Positions 22,591 to 33,690 of a stretch of 64,000 nucleotides of DNA are shown piece after piece. The notes beneath the pieces are model-generated. The model did not search any database. It was not told the origin of the DNA and saw only the letters and a program-made list of their open reading frames with translations. The first letter of the stretch is position 1. Every line of letters starts with the position of its first letter. A program made the translations under genes and the position numbers. Location: the NCBI GenBank assembly GCA_016617855.1, contig JAECUM010092837.1:62001-126000 (forward strand). Direction: 5' to 3'. Source of the stretch: Megalonaias nervosa. Taxonomy: Eukaryota; Mollusca; Bivalvia; Unionida; Unionidae.

Positions 22591-24180
22591 CTAGGCAACG
22601 ACCTAGCTGGAGACAAGGTTGTGGTTAATCCACTTGTAACTGACAAGCCTTGTTTGTATCAGAAAGTTGATCCTATTGAAATAGAATTCCCTGAGCTATA
22701 TCCAGCTTGTGCAGTTACCAGAGCTATGTCAAAGAAAGCTTTTGAGAATGATTTTGATAAGGAAAATATTCCTTTAGCTGACACCTGTATTGGTCAGGCT
22801 TTCGATGAGGTCACTTTCACTTCTAATTTGGATCAATCGAAAGGTATTGATCACAGTGATCCTCTTGTAAATACTCATTCTCTTTTATCTAATCAGGGTG
22901 ATAAACGACAATCACTTGTCGTCGAACAGGAAAAAGATCCTGAGATCCCCTGTTTGTTTCAGAGGGCCATTAGTGAAACTGAAGCCACTGAAGTACCTGT
23001 CTGTTATTTCTTTAAAAATGGAATTCTTATGAGAAAATGGAGACCTCCCGAGGTACCTGCTAATGACGAGTGGTCAGTGAACTATCAGATTTTAGTTCCA
23101 AAATCTTACAGACAGGAAATACTTAGTTTGGCCCATGAAACTCCTCTAGCTGGTCATTTAGGGATAAATAAAACTTATCACAAGATCTTGACTCACTTTT
23201 ATTGGCCAAAAATCAAAAGTGATGTTTGTAAATTTTGTAGATCTTGTCATACTTGTCAAATGGTAGGAAAACCCAATCAGAAGATACCTAAGGCTCATCT
23301 GCAGCCAATTCCTGCATTTGACGAACCACTTAGCAGAATTGTGGTAGATTGTGTTGGTCCCTTACCTAAGACCAAGTCAGGCAACCAATATTTGTTGACC
23401 ATGATGTGTGAGTCAACAAAATTCCCAGAGGCAATTCCTTTGAGGAATATTATAGTAAAAGCTTTAATGAAGTTTTTTTTACTCAATTTGGCCTTCCCAA
23501 ATCTGTCCAATCGGATCAAGGGTCAAATTTCATGTCTGGAATTTTCCAGCAAGCTATGCACGAATTAGGCATTAAACAATTTAAATCTTCTGCCTATCAT
23601 CCTGAGAGCCAAGGGGTCTTAGAAAGATTTCATCAGACTTTAAAGAATATGATTCGATCATATTGCTTTGATACTAGCAAAGATTGGGATGAAGGCATTC
23701 ATTTACTTTTGTTTGCTGTTAGAGAGTCCGTTCAAGAATCTTGAGGATTCAGTCCCTTTGAATTAGTTTTCGGACAAACTGTGCGTGGACCTTTGCAATT
23801 GTTGAAAGAGAAACTTCTTTCAAATGAAGATACTGAGCTCAATCTTCTTGACTATGTTTCTGATTTTAAGTACAAATTGTCAAAGGCTTGTGAGGTCGCA
23901 AGAGCAAATCTGTGCTCTACTCAGTCCAGAATGAAATCAAGATATGATAAAAACTCAAGGGATAGGAGTTTTAAGCCTGGTGATAGAGTTCTAGGTCTCT
24001 TGCCCATTCCACAAAATCCCCTTCAGGCCAAGTATTACGGTCCATACACGGTTGAAAAGAAAGAAAATGATTTAAATTACATCATAAATACTCCTGGTAG
24101 GCGAAAACAAAAACAACTTTGCCACATTAACATGTTAAAGGAGTATAGTGAAAGAGATAGCCCAGAAAATCATACAATTA
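22591..24180 (+). pseudogene. Gypsy-A integrase (broken)
   Basis: The order is a linker, an H2C2 zinc finger (GHLGINKTYHKILTHFYWP ... CRSCHTCQ, about 23154-23270), the catalytic core and a GPY/F module (YYGPYTVEKK near 24035). Catalytic residues visible are Asp at 23347, Asp at 23514 and Glu at 23622. The last two have 35 residues between them, the normal D35E spacing. A frameshift sits in the T8 run near 23473-23481, and a TGA replaces a sense codon at 23742-23744, before the SPFELVFG motif. From 23781 the frame is open straight into reverse transcriptase, so integrase and RT belong to one pol polyprotein with integrase first. Confidence 0.9.
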
Positions 24181-24289
24181 ATTTAGTTGTACCTGTCCCA
24201 CCAACTGAGGATTTACGTGAAGAAATTCAATTGGACACCGTTGATCTTGGAGCAACAAATCTTCGGAATTCGGAAATTATGAAAGATCT

Positions 24290-25682
24290 GGACCAGAAAC
24301 TTTTACATTTGCAACAAGGAGAAAGAAATGAACTTAAACAGTTATTATTCGAATATGAGCACTTGTTTCCGGATATTCCTACGAGGACAAACAAAATTTT
24401 TCATGATGCTGAAATTGTACATTCAAAACCTGTGAAACAACACCCATACAGGATGAACCCTCTCAAACAAGAATACTTGAAAAAGGAAATTCAGTATTTG
24501 CTGGAGAACGATTTCATAGAGCCCAGTAAAAGTGATTGGAGTTCACCATGCATACTTGTTCCGAAACCGGACAAAACTTTCCGTATGTGCACTGATTATA
24601 AGAAGGTGAACAGCGTGACAAAAACAGATTCATTTCCGTTACCAAGGATCGGTGATTGCATTAATAAAATTAGAAATGCCAAGTACGTCACCAAATTTGA
24701 CCTTCTGAAAGGATTTTGGCAAATTCCACTTAAGGAAAGAGCGAAAGAAATTTCGGCGTTTGTGACTCCAGATGGACTCTATCAATATAAAGTAATGCCA
24801 TTTGGGATGAAGGGTTCTCCAAGTACGTTTCAACGCTTGATGAATATGATTACTTCCGGTCTAGATAATTGTGATGCTTATATTGATGATGTCATCATCT
24901 ACAACGACACCTGGAAAGGACATCTAGCCACGATTCGGAAATTCTTTGAAAGACTCACTGATGCTAATTTGACAATCAATTTATCTAAAAGTGAGTTCTG
25001 CCGTGCTTGTGTAACTTTTCTAGGACATATTGTGGGACATGGTCAAGTTAAACCTATTGATGCTAAGGTGAAGGCTATCTCTGATTTTCCTGTGCCTGTC
25101 AGTAAAAAGCAATTAATGCGATTTTTGGGAATGGCCGGACACTATCGAAAGTTTTGTTCCAATTTTTCCAATAATGCTGAACCTCTGACAAATTTGTTAA
25201 GCAAGAGAAACAAGTTTCACTGGACCGAAAAATGTCAGGAAGCTTTCGATAGGTTAAAAGCCATACTCAAAAGTGCGTCGGTTCTAACAGCTCCAAATTT
25301 CAATCAGTCTCTTAAATTGTCTGTGGATGCAAGTGATGTTATGGTTGGAGCAGTATTGATTCAAAAAGACAGCAATGGTATTGATCACCCAGTGTGCTAT
25401 TTCTCTAAGAAATTAAATAAGCACCAAAGAAATTACTCAACAATCGAGAAGGAATGTGTGGATTTAATTTTGGCATTACAACATTTTGAGGTTTACATTA
25501 GCTCGGCTCCTTCTCCGGTTGTTGTGTATAGTGATCACAACCCCCTTACTTTCATCGACAAGATGAAAAATAAAAATCAAAGATTATTAAGGTGGAGTTT
25601 GTTTTTGCAAGAGTATAATCTGAACATCAGGCACATCAAAGGAAAAGACAATTTGATTGCAGATGCACTTTCCCGTGTATAG
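24290..25682 (+). CDS. pol: Gypsy-A reverse transcriptase and RNase H
   Basis: Uninterrupted C-terminal part of the pol frame that is open from 23781 to TAG 25682. RT motifs in order: WSSPCILVPKPDKTFRMCTD, KYVTKFDLLKGFWQIPL, VMPFGMKGSPSTFQRLM, and the catalytic box AYIDDVIIYND at about 24873-24905 (YIDD form). The RNase H domain follows with LSVDASDVMVGAVL, STIEKECVDLILAL and VVVYSDHNPLTF, ending at IADALSRV. There is no integrase after RNase H: about 125 bp separate the stop from the polypurine tract. This module replicates the RNA genome into cDNA. It is the best preserved part of the element. Confidence 0.95.
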
Positions 25683-25807
25683 AAATATTATTTCATATAC
25701 ACTTTATATAATTCATAAGAATTTTCTTGTAATTTTGTTTACTCATGTATAATTTACATATGGTAAAAAAGAAAACTTTATTATATAAATCTTTCTTTTT
25801 TCTTTAT

Positions 25808-25817
25808 GGGGGGGAAG
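25808..25817 (+). other. Gypsy-A polypurine tract
   Basis: GGGGGGGAAG directly abuts the 3' LTR, the standard plus-strand primer position. Confidence 0.85.
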
Positions 25818-26727
25818 TGTTACGTATATGTAATTAAATTGCTTGTGTGTTAGTTTAAAAATTCTTTTTTATTTTATTTTTGTTTCATTACATTTTATTG
25901 TAATGATTATTGAAAGGATTCAAAATTCTTCGATATTTTCTTTTAGCAAATGTTGTTTATTTAGGACGTAAAAGTGTTACATGAGAATTATTTTTAGTTA
26001 ACCTAGTTCGTCTTGGGCTGGCAAGAACGTAAACAGGCAGTTAAAATGATTGGTCAATATCAGGGCCATACTTTCCTTGCGTGATCACCATGTGTAAACA
26101 ACGTTTATTTATGATTGGTTTTTAAGTGGGGTTACACTGGCGTACGTGATAGTTTTCTTGTAGTAAGAGACCACATGACCCATCTCACGAGACTTGAAAT
26201 GATGTTTTGGGGGTTTAAATACGCATTCTTAATATTCTTCTGGCAGAGTCGTTTTAACATCTTGAAGGAACAAGGTGTTATTTTGATTTGTTGCCAGATT
26301 GTTTGTTTTTCATCTGATTTTTGGATTTAATAATTTATTCTCCTGGGAACTCAACAAGTTGACTTTTTTAATAAAAATTTCTGAAAGATATTGATGGAAA
26401 TTTATTCTGGAATTATTCGGAAACAAAAACTGTGATTCAATTGAGGAATTGTTGATATTCGTACATTGGACCACATCTGACGTCATCGTCTTCCATATTT
26501 GTGTGTCGTCGAGATTCGAACTTGGATTCTAATAGATCTATTTAGTGATAAGACTTGTGTTTTTCATTCTTAGGATTAAATTTTGGAATATATTCACAAA
26601 CCGTAAGTCCTATTTAACAATTTTTACATTGTTTTCTAGGGAAATAAATTATTTTGTTAAAATATACAAAGCTTGTTGGCTTTCACTCTTTTCTTTGTTA
26701 CTGAGTACGAGCCCTTGTCACGTAACA
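25818..26727 (+). repeat. Gypsy-A 3' LTR
   Basis: 910 bp, colinear with 19843-20752 without visible indels. The short ORFs in both LTRs are not genes. Confidence 0.95.
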
Positions 26728-27229
26728 CCACCTTATATAAGGCTATTGGGGCCCTAATGTTTCTCTAAGCTAGGTTTACGTAGTCGCCTTGTGTGGCGGC
26801 CCTGATGGTTCTGGGTGTTCGTACCACCTTATAACATTAAGGTTTTGGGATCGTAACAATTCATAGTGAGGTGTCTGTCATCTTTTGGTTGAGAGGTGTT
26901 AGAATGGTAGAATTATAAGATGAATTGGTTTGCAGGTTAATTGAAAGAAAGCAGGAGAAGGAAGGGGGTAGAGTTTTTTTATTAATAATAATTGAGTGAA
27001 TTTGTTTGTTGAGACTGATGTTTTGCTAGAACTTTAGCTTAGTTAGGGTCTAATGATTATGTGCAGTGGCATAAAATTTGGAGAGGACAGACATCTTTGC
27101 TGAGAATCAGGTCTTGGTCAGACTGACTGAGAAGGATTAAAGTCGCCTATGCTAACTAAGAGCTTTTGCGACTCGTTAATGCTCAATTGTTGAGTTTTTT
27201 AATTGGTCGGTGTTTCAGGAATGATGCCG
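26728..27229. other. Right flank of Gypsy-A with repeated unit
   Basis: Begins with the CCAC duplication, then the continuation of the interrupted unit (CTTATATAAGG) and a further unit at about 26785. No gene seen. Confidence 0.5.
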
Positions 27230-27510
27230 CAAAAACACCGCTTTTATGTACGATAGTCGTACTTTTAATTTTATGGCAGGAGGTGGAAAGGAGGAAGGGG
27301 ACCCGGCGGGGGACGCCCACCGCTGATGCCGTGTACGCTCCAAAGGGCCCGGACCGACGTGATTGTATGTCAAATTCTGTCCAGTTGTGCTAGTGGACGT
27401 TCCCTATCCCCAATATTGTGTGAGCCACCTGTGCAATTGATCTAAGTTTCTGAGTTGAAGATTGCCTATTTTATCCTTGTGTAGTTGGAATTTTGTGTAC
27501 TAAGCGTACT
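27230..27510. repeat. Dispersed repeat fragment related to 17851-18237
   Basis: Contains CCAGTTGTGCTAGTGG and ATTGTGTGAGCCACCTGTGC, in the same order as at about 18.08-18.14 kb. Confidence 0.55.
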
Positions 27511-28400
27511 TTTAATGGCGAAATTACACCAATCAGCCGGGTGTCAGCAACCCTGTGTGGTTTTTTTTTTTTTGGGGGGGGGTCACGCATTGTTAGTATT
27601 AGTTGTTGTTTTTGATGGCGGAGGGACTAAAGGATCAGGGTAGTTTTGTACGATGGTGTTATCGAATGAGGCCTTCTATTGCCAATGGAAGTGCCTCCCT
27701 TGTATATAAAAGTAGGGGGTGAGAGTAGAGATGGGGTGGGGGGTGGGGGGAAGGGGATTCTTGGTGGAAAATCTGTGGGCAAAACAGGTTTGATGTTTCC
27801 AGGATTCCACCCAGGTGTTGCCAGTATATTTTCCCTAGCACCTGTTTTAGGCCCCTTGTGTTAGTAAAGGTGAGGGTGGAATAAGAGGAAAGTGAAGAGA
27901 GGGCTTATAGTGGAAAGTCTTTGTTCAACATAGGCTTGTTGTACGCAGGATTCCACCCAGGTGTTCGCTAGTCTGTTTTCCCTAGCGCCTGTTTTGGGCC
28001 CTATTTGTTAGTGAGGGGTTAGTAGAGGATGGGTGGAAAGGAGAGCTTTTGTCCGGAAGTGTTGAGCCAGTGCTTGCTCGAGGAGGTGGGCCAGTGCTTG
28101 CCCAGGTTTGTGCCAGTGCCTGCACGGGGAGGTGGGCCAGTGCTTGCCCAGGGGAGGGTATGGATTTGAGCCAGTGCTTGCTCTTGTGTGGGCGAGAGCT
28201 TGCCCATGGGAGGGACTGGGGTTTGGTTTTTTAGTTTTTGATTTGGAGAGCTAGTGCTTGCCCTGTGGAGGTACTGGTCCTTCCTGGTTCTGTTCTTCCG
28301 GTGTTGGAGGGCTAGTGCTTGCCCTGTGGAGGTTCTGGACCTTCCTTGTTCTGTTCTTCCGGAAGGGCTCGTTCTTGTCCGCCAAGTGGAGGTTAATATT
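27511..28400. repeat. G/T-rich tandem repeats
   Basis: A ~170-bp unit with GGATTCCACCCAGGTGTT and TTTTCCCTAGCACCTGTTTT occurs twice (about 27797 and 27948). A short minisatellite built on GCCAGTGCTTGCCC spans about 28064-28200. A ~60-bp unit beginning GCTAGTGCTTGCCCTGTGG occurs twice at 28250-28375. ORFs here are repeat artefacts. Confidence 0.7.
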
Positions 28401-28554
28401 TCAGTCGTTTTCCTGTGTTCACTTCGCTGTATTCCCCAGTTGCCTCTCTCTTGTCTTTTGTCTTCCTTGTCTTGATTTGATTATTTTCTGTCAATCGTCA
28501 ATTTTGAATTGATATTGTGCTCTTTTTGTTTTGTTAATGTCATTCATGGGAGAT

Positions 28555-28620
28555 GGGATGGGATATATATATATATTTTTTTTTGTTGTTGTTGTTTTTT
28601 TTTTTCCTTCCCTTTAGTAT
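28555..28620. repeat. TA and poly-T/GTT low-complexity tract
   Basis: TATATATATA followed by T runs broken by GTT. Confidence 0.85.
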
Positions 28621-28919
28621 TAGTTATTAGTTGTTAGTTGATTATGTGTTGGTTAGTGGTTATGTTAGTTATTGTGGGTGTGTGTGCTTTGTTTGTTTGT
28701 TTTAGTTGAATAGTGTTGGGGAGTAGTGTTGTTTTATTTTGTCGCATGCTATGTACAGAGTTTTATTTGTGGTGTTGTTTAGTCTATATTATATTGTTGG
28801 TTTTGTATGGTTGGCTTTTGATGTCTTGGTCCTGTTTGCCCTTGTTATACTTGTCTGTCCCTCGACGCGATTGTGTTTCCGATTAAACTTATTGGTGTCC
28901 GTCTGTGGCGCTGTGCACC

Positions 28920-29440
28920 CCCTTGTTGTTAAAGGTGAATCTCGATTCCTTATGTGTGTAAGTTCTTTTTTAGGACTCGCCTTTTGGCTTGGCAGTTGTT
29001 GCCATAGTCCTGCCTCCCTTGTTGTTGCTATTGCCCTTATGTGTCCTTTTGTCTTGGTATTTTAGTTAAGATTTGCCCGTTAGTTGGTCCTTGTGCCATA
29101 GTCTTATTTCCCTAGTTGAATCTGATGTTCAATGGTATTTCTGGCTGCCTCGATGTTGCGTTTGGTTTTCAATTCCTTGTGCCTTTTAAGGCTGGTTTCA
29201 GGACTTGCTTTTTAGCTGGCGTTTTGCCATAGTCCTTTTGTGTTTGCATGTTGTTTTACTTACCCTGTGTCCAGCTTAATCCTGTTGTTGTCATTGTTAT
29301 GATGTCTAGTAGTCCTGGTTCTCTCGTCGTTACCATTGGATTTCGATTCCTTATGCCTTTTAGGTTGGTTTGGGGACTTGTGTTTTAGCTGGCGTTTTGC
29401 CATAGTCCCCTTTTCAGTCCGGGCCCTGTTGTTGGTATGT
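28920..29440. repeat. Three ~70-bp direct repeats
   Basis: The phrase TTTAGCTGGCGTTTTGCCATAGTCC, preceded by CCTTATGCCTTTTAGG-like sequence, occurs at about 29211 and 29386. A diverged copy lies at about 28975 (TTGCCATAGTCC). No gene identified. Confidence 0.65.
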
Positions 29441-31725
29441 TGTCTGGTAGGTAAGTGTATTAGGATTAATTGTTAATTGTTAAGTCTGGTTAATAGGTTA
29501 GTAGGATAAGTGGGTGCTGGCGTGTTGGACGGCTGGTAGTGCTTGTCTCTGAACTGTGGGTCTAGGCTCATTGTCATAGTCCTGGTTTGTTGTGTTGCTG
29601 GTGTTTTCCTTTTTGATTATATGCGACCATGTTTTTGGATCCTGATACTCATCTTTGAGTACACTACAAAAAGGACACATTCTATGCTCTTATTATTGTC
29701 AGGTTGTGGTCTGTTCCATACCAAAGTTTATAGAAGTATATTGCATCGTTTTCGAAATGATTGGATTGTAAGCAAATGTAAACTTATTTTATCGTAGCTC
29801 CAATTTCAAAGCTATATATCGATCTTGAGGATTCCTCTATCTTCGAATGCCAGTTTTAAGTAAACGGGTCAGCTAAACAGTGTTCGACGAGTGATAAAAA
29901 CATCTTAGTATTGCCAAGCTTCTCCAAGTCCTAGATCATTTAGTAATTGTCCAAACTTCTCCAAGAAATACCTTTAGTACATCATCATCGCCATCATCCT
30001 CTTTCAATGCATTATTTCAAATGTATAATCAATATTATTTATAATCAGCTCTTTATGTTACTAATGTTAATTCAAATTTCTTCATGTTCAATAGTCATAT
30101 TCATATTAAAATTTTTTTATCCATATTCAATACATTGATATATTCATATTCAACTCTTTTCTCATGTTCAATGCATTGAAGTAATTTCAGAATGGTACAC
30201 TCTGCTGAAGTAGACAGAGAGCGCCGATCCACATCAGTAAGGGAACCGGCTATTCGTGACAGTCTATTACCCACAATGTATATCTCTGAGATAAATAAAC
30301 TTTTGCTTACCTGAATACAAATACAAACCGAATTGCGTGTACATAGAAATAATTTAATATAAATTGGCATTGAAGATGAATACATTTATTGAACATACAC
30401 AGTGAATATATGTTTAAAATAGCAATATATATGAATAAAAATATTTGTATTAACAGTAACATTTTTTCATATCATTATCGAAATATTCTGAATTTAAAAT
30501 TAAAGTATCGAATGAGAACAACCGTTTTGTTAAATGCAAAATGTTGAATAGAAATGACTTTTATTGAATTCAGATATACATTATTCAATACTGAGAACGT
30601 GAAGACATTTTAGCAACTTATACAATGTTCGATTTTGTTTCTTTTTTTTCTGCAAACCCCCCCCCCCAACAAAAACACTAAGATTAACTATGTGTATTTG
30701 AAACACACACAATCCCCGTTTTTCTGTGTTGATCCATACCACAAAACCCATATTTGAACGTTCCGGGTAGGTGTTTGAGAGTAAGGATTGCCCCCAATCG
30801 GCAACTGTCAGCTAGAAATGTACAGTTGTCTTTTCTTGATCAGTAAGAATGTACAAGGTTATAGAATGGGGATCTCAAGGAGTTTCAAACTATGATCAAT
30901 GGAGTATGTCTGTTTGATGGTGGTGGTTTGTCTATGTGTATATGGGGTGAAGGAGTTAAAGATGGACACAGAGGCCTATGTCAGTTGCGTGTAGAAGTTT
31001 GTGTCTTTATGCCCAGTAAGCGAATATAATGTTATAGGGTGGTAATCTTCGATAGTTTATGCGTTATGACCCTTCTAAAGATGTAACCATATAAAAATGT
31101 TCAATCAGTGAAGATGGATAACTTCTTCATGGATGAAATTTTGAATGCTACTGCGTAGTCTCTCTCCCACCACCATCAGCTTTGTTGGATAAAAGACTTA
31201 TGTAATAACAACTAAGATAACAAATGTTAAGTATCTAATTCCATTTCGAATCATCTAATCATCTTTTAGTTCCTTTTGTAAGCTGGCTAAATTATCAATA
31301 GAAAGCAATCTGATCAATTATGTTACAGAGTAAATTATGATATATGAACAATGACTCGTCAATTTTGCAGTTCTAGCACTAAAAATAAAATCATATGTGT
31401 CTTATCTACCTTTTACAACTCATTTTCCGTTCAGGTTTTACAACTTATCTCTTTGTATGTACCATTTGTAATAGCTATATTCATTTCCTGTTTGTACTCT
31501 TCCAGTCCTGTAGAAATGGAGTTATTGCATTTTTATTTTTTTTCTTTATCCGCAAGTTCAAATAGATGCTGATGATACGGCAAGTCTTGCTAATGACTTT
31601 GGTTAGAAAGGTTTCAGAGGAATTGACGATGTCACACTAATTGGAGATTCTTCGCTTTAACGAAGGTTTAATACGGTGTTTCTACAATACCCATAGGAAA
31701 ATTGCACGAGGAATCGATCTGCTTC
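29441..31725. other. Intergenic DNA, no gene recognised
   Basis: AT-rich, with small repeats of ATTCATATTCAA at 30.0-30.2 kb and a poly-C run at 30657. TTTATT at 31532 (AATAAA on the minus strand) could end the kinase transcript. Confidence 0.5.
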
Positions 31726-32667
31726 TCATGGAATTTGGTCTATTGATCTTTTGGAGGATATTTCCTTCAACCAGCTGCTAGACAGAACCTGGTCAACTGT
31801 GTACCTTTTGTTCGCATTGGGTTCTAGCATTGCTCTGACAAGGCACATGTACGAGTCGCTTATCGTATTTTGTAGACGGAGTGGAAAAGTTAGCTCCCTT
31901 CGTAACTGCTTTTGGACCATTTCTTTTATGCATCTGTCGTCAAAAGGCATCCGTCCACATACCATGGTGTACAAGATGACGCCTAGACTCCACACATCGT
32001 TAAGCTTAGCATTGTATGGAGTTGCTTGCAATACTTCTGGCGATGCATACGCGTAACTTCCACAGTATGTCGTGCTTAGCAGTTCAACCCCATCGTCGAA
32101 AGCCCGAGCGAATCCAAAATCACTCAATGCTAAAACTTCACCCTTCAGTATCAAAATGTTTTCACACTTTAAGTCCCGATGAGCGATATTTTTGTCATGC
32201 AAATACTTCAAACCTTGTGCTAGACCTTTAAACATATTTGTTGCTTTCTCCTCAGGTATATCGCCTACCGTCTTAATGTACATTAGTAGATCCCCCTCCT
32301 CCGCATATTGCATTATCTGCAGAATAAACTCATTACTTTCAATCACTTCGTATGTTCTGATAATATTTTTGTGGCGCATGCAAGGGGCTATCAGCATCTC
32401 TCGGGGAAGATACTTATCTCTGTACTTCTTGTCGATTCTATAACGCTCAAAAATTTTCACTGCCAAAGTTTTACCATCAAACTTCCTTTCCACAGTTCGA
32501 ACCTTGCCGTATGTCCCCTGACCTATCTCGATCCCGATTTGATATCCATGATCTGCTAGAAGATCAGAAAATCGAAGGAAACAACGGGGTGTGGACATTA
32601 TGAAGCAAGATAAGATATCTTGTATATACTGCCGTTCATATAGGTTATTCTTTACATGCGGAATCAA
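31726..32667 (-). CDS. Testis-specific serine/threonine kinase (TSSK)-like protein, single exon
   Basis: An intact 313-residue kinase. The domain spans about residues 43-300: glycine loop GQGTYGKV (49-56), catalytic Lys71 in LAVKIF, Glu90, HRDLKCEN (163-170), DFGFAR (183-188), activation segment TTYCGSYAYASPEVL, then NDVWSLGVILYTMVCGRMPF. The combination YAEEGDLLMYIK, HRDLKCEN and YCGSYAYASPEVLQ is typical of the TSSK family, whose vertebrate members act in spermiogenesis. Met24 (32598) is an alternative start and lies just before the kinase domain. The gene has no intron in its coding region, as is common for TSSK retrogenes. Which TSSK paralogue it is cannot be decided here. Confidence 0.9.
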   Translation of the reverse strand: MIPHVKNNLYERQYIQDILSCFIMSTPRCFLRFSDLLADHGYQIGIEIGQGTYGKVRTVERKFDGKTLAVKIFERYRIDKKYRDKYLPREMLIAPCMRHKNIIRTYEVIESNEFILQIMQYAEEGDLLMYIKTVGDIPEEKATNMFKGLAQGLKYLHDKNIAHRDLKCENILILKGEVLALSDFGFARAFDDGVELLSTTYCGSYAYASPEVLQATPYNAKLNDVWSLGVILYTMVCGRMPFDDRCIKEMVQKQLRRELTFPLRLQNTISDSYMCLVRAMLEPNANKRYTVDQVLSSSWLKEISSKRSIDQIP

Positions 32668-33561
32668 TGAACATTGTGTCTTCTACAAGACCAAGAACAA
32701 ATTATCGGCCGGATGTGAAGTAGACTATATCCTCTAAATTTCACTATTGTCTCATAGTTCCTATATTGTTAAGAGTCATCCAGAAAAAAATACAGAAGTC
32801 CATTAATTACAAAGCAGATCCCATTAACAGATGGAATCTCCTAACTAGCTTTGATATAATGAAAAGCTGTCACTTGGTGACGGTAATTACGTCATGAGTA
32901 AACGTGTCATCGTGTTGTAATAAATAAGTCTATTCCAGTGGGATCTTTTTGCAATCTACATTTTTCAGTTTTTGTACACTAAACCAGTGTCTGTTATAGG
33001 ATAACATTAAAATTTGCTTCGGGATTGTTCAAACTATTTAAGTCTTCCCCGCATATTAATTCAATATGATAGCGTTTCACAATGTGTGCATGTTATCAGA
33101 GTTAATAAGATACGATTACACTTCACTAAACAACTCTAAAAGCCGTAAATCCCGTAGCGTAAAATGAGCGACATAACTTGAGCAGTAGACTTAGAATATG
33201 CATCTTAGGAACAGATCAGATCAGTTTGGAGGGGAGGTATCGGATCTTCTTTCGAGCCCGAAAGGGAAAAATTAAACTAATTTTATTCTTGAAATATCAT
33301 GATGGATATATTAAGTTTTCTTTTTCCTGTAAATGAGATCAAGTATAATTTTTTTTAACCTTTTTGAAGGCCGGTAATTTCTTATTTTTCAACAACGTTC
33401 CACCTATGAAACTGAAATGGCTGATCCCTTTACACCGCTTGGTGCGAGGAATCAAGTGTCTTTGAGCAGGATAGTGGAAAGCCGCACGAAACGACGTTTA
33501 ACAAGTCAAAGTAAAATCTACCTTCGGGCTTACGAATCATATACCTTTAGCTTTTGTAAAT
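32668..33561. other. Upstream region of the kinase, nothing recognised
   Basis: AT-rich DNA that should contain the kinase promoter. No coding exon was recognised. Confidence 0.4.
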
Positions 33562-33690
33562 TACTTTCGTGGTTGAGAAGGGTTCTGTGGATGAACATGT
33601 CACTTTCGTACTTTTCCGAGAAGGTTCTGTGGATAAGCATGTCACTTTCGTGGTTGTCTCAGAAGGGTTCTATGGATGAGCATGTCTGGT
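33562..33690. repeat. ~40-bp minisatellite, three units
   Basis: GGTTCTGTGGATGAACATGT, then CACTTTCGT... and GAGAAG, repeats three times with small changes. The ORF over it is a repeat artefact. Confidence 0.8.

Larger units (their letters stand above)
19843..26727 (+). mobile_element. Gypsy-A: LTR retrotransposon with Gmr1-like domain order
   Basis: A complete element of 6885 bp: LTR, tRNA-Pro-like primer site, gag, protease, integrase, reverse transcriptase, RNase H, polypurine tract, LTR. The LTRs begin TGTTACGT and end ACGTAACA and are flanked by a CCAC duplication (19839-19842 and 26728-26731; ACCAC if the terminal A is shared). Integrase lies upstream of reverse transcriptase, unlike canonical Ty3/Gypsy. 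The coding region has several stops and frameshifts, so this copy is not autonomous as read, although its LTRs indicate a very recent insertion. Confidence 0.95.
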
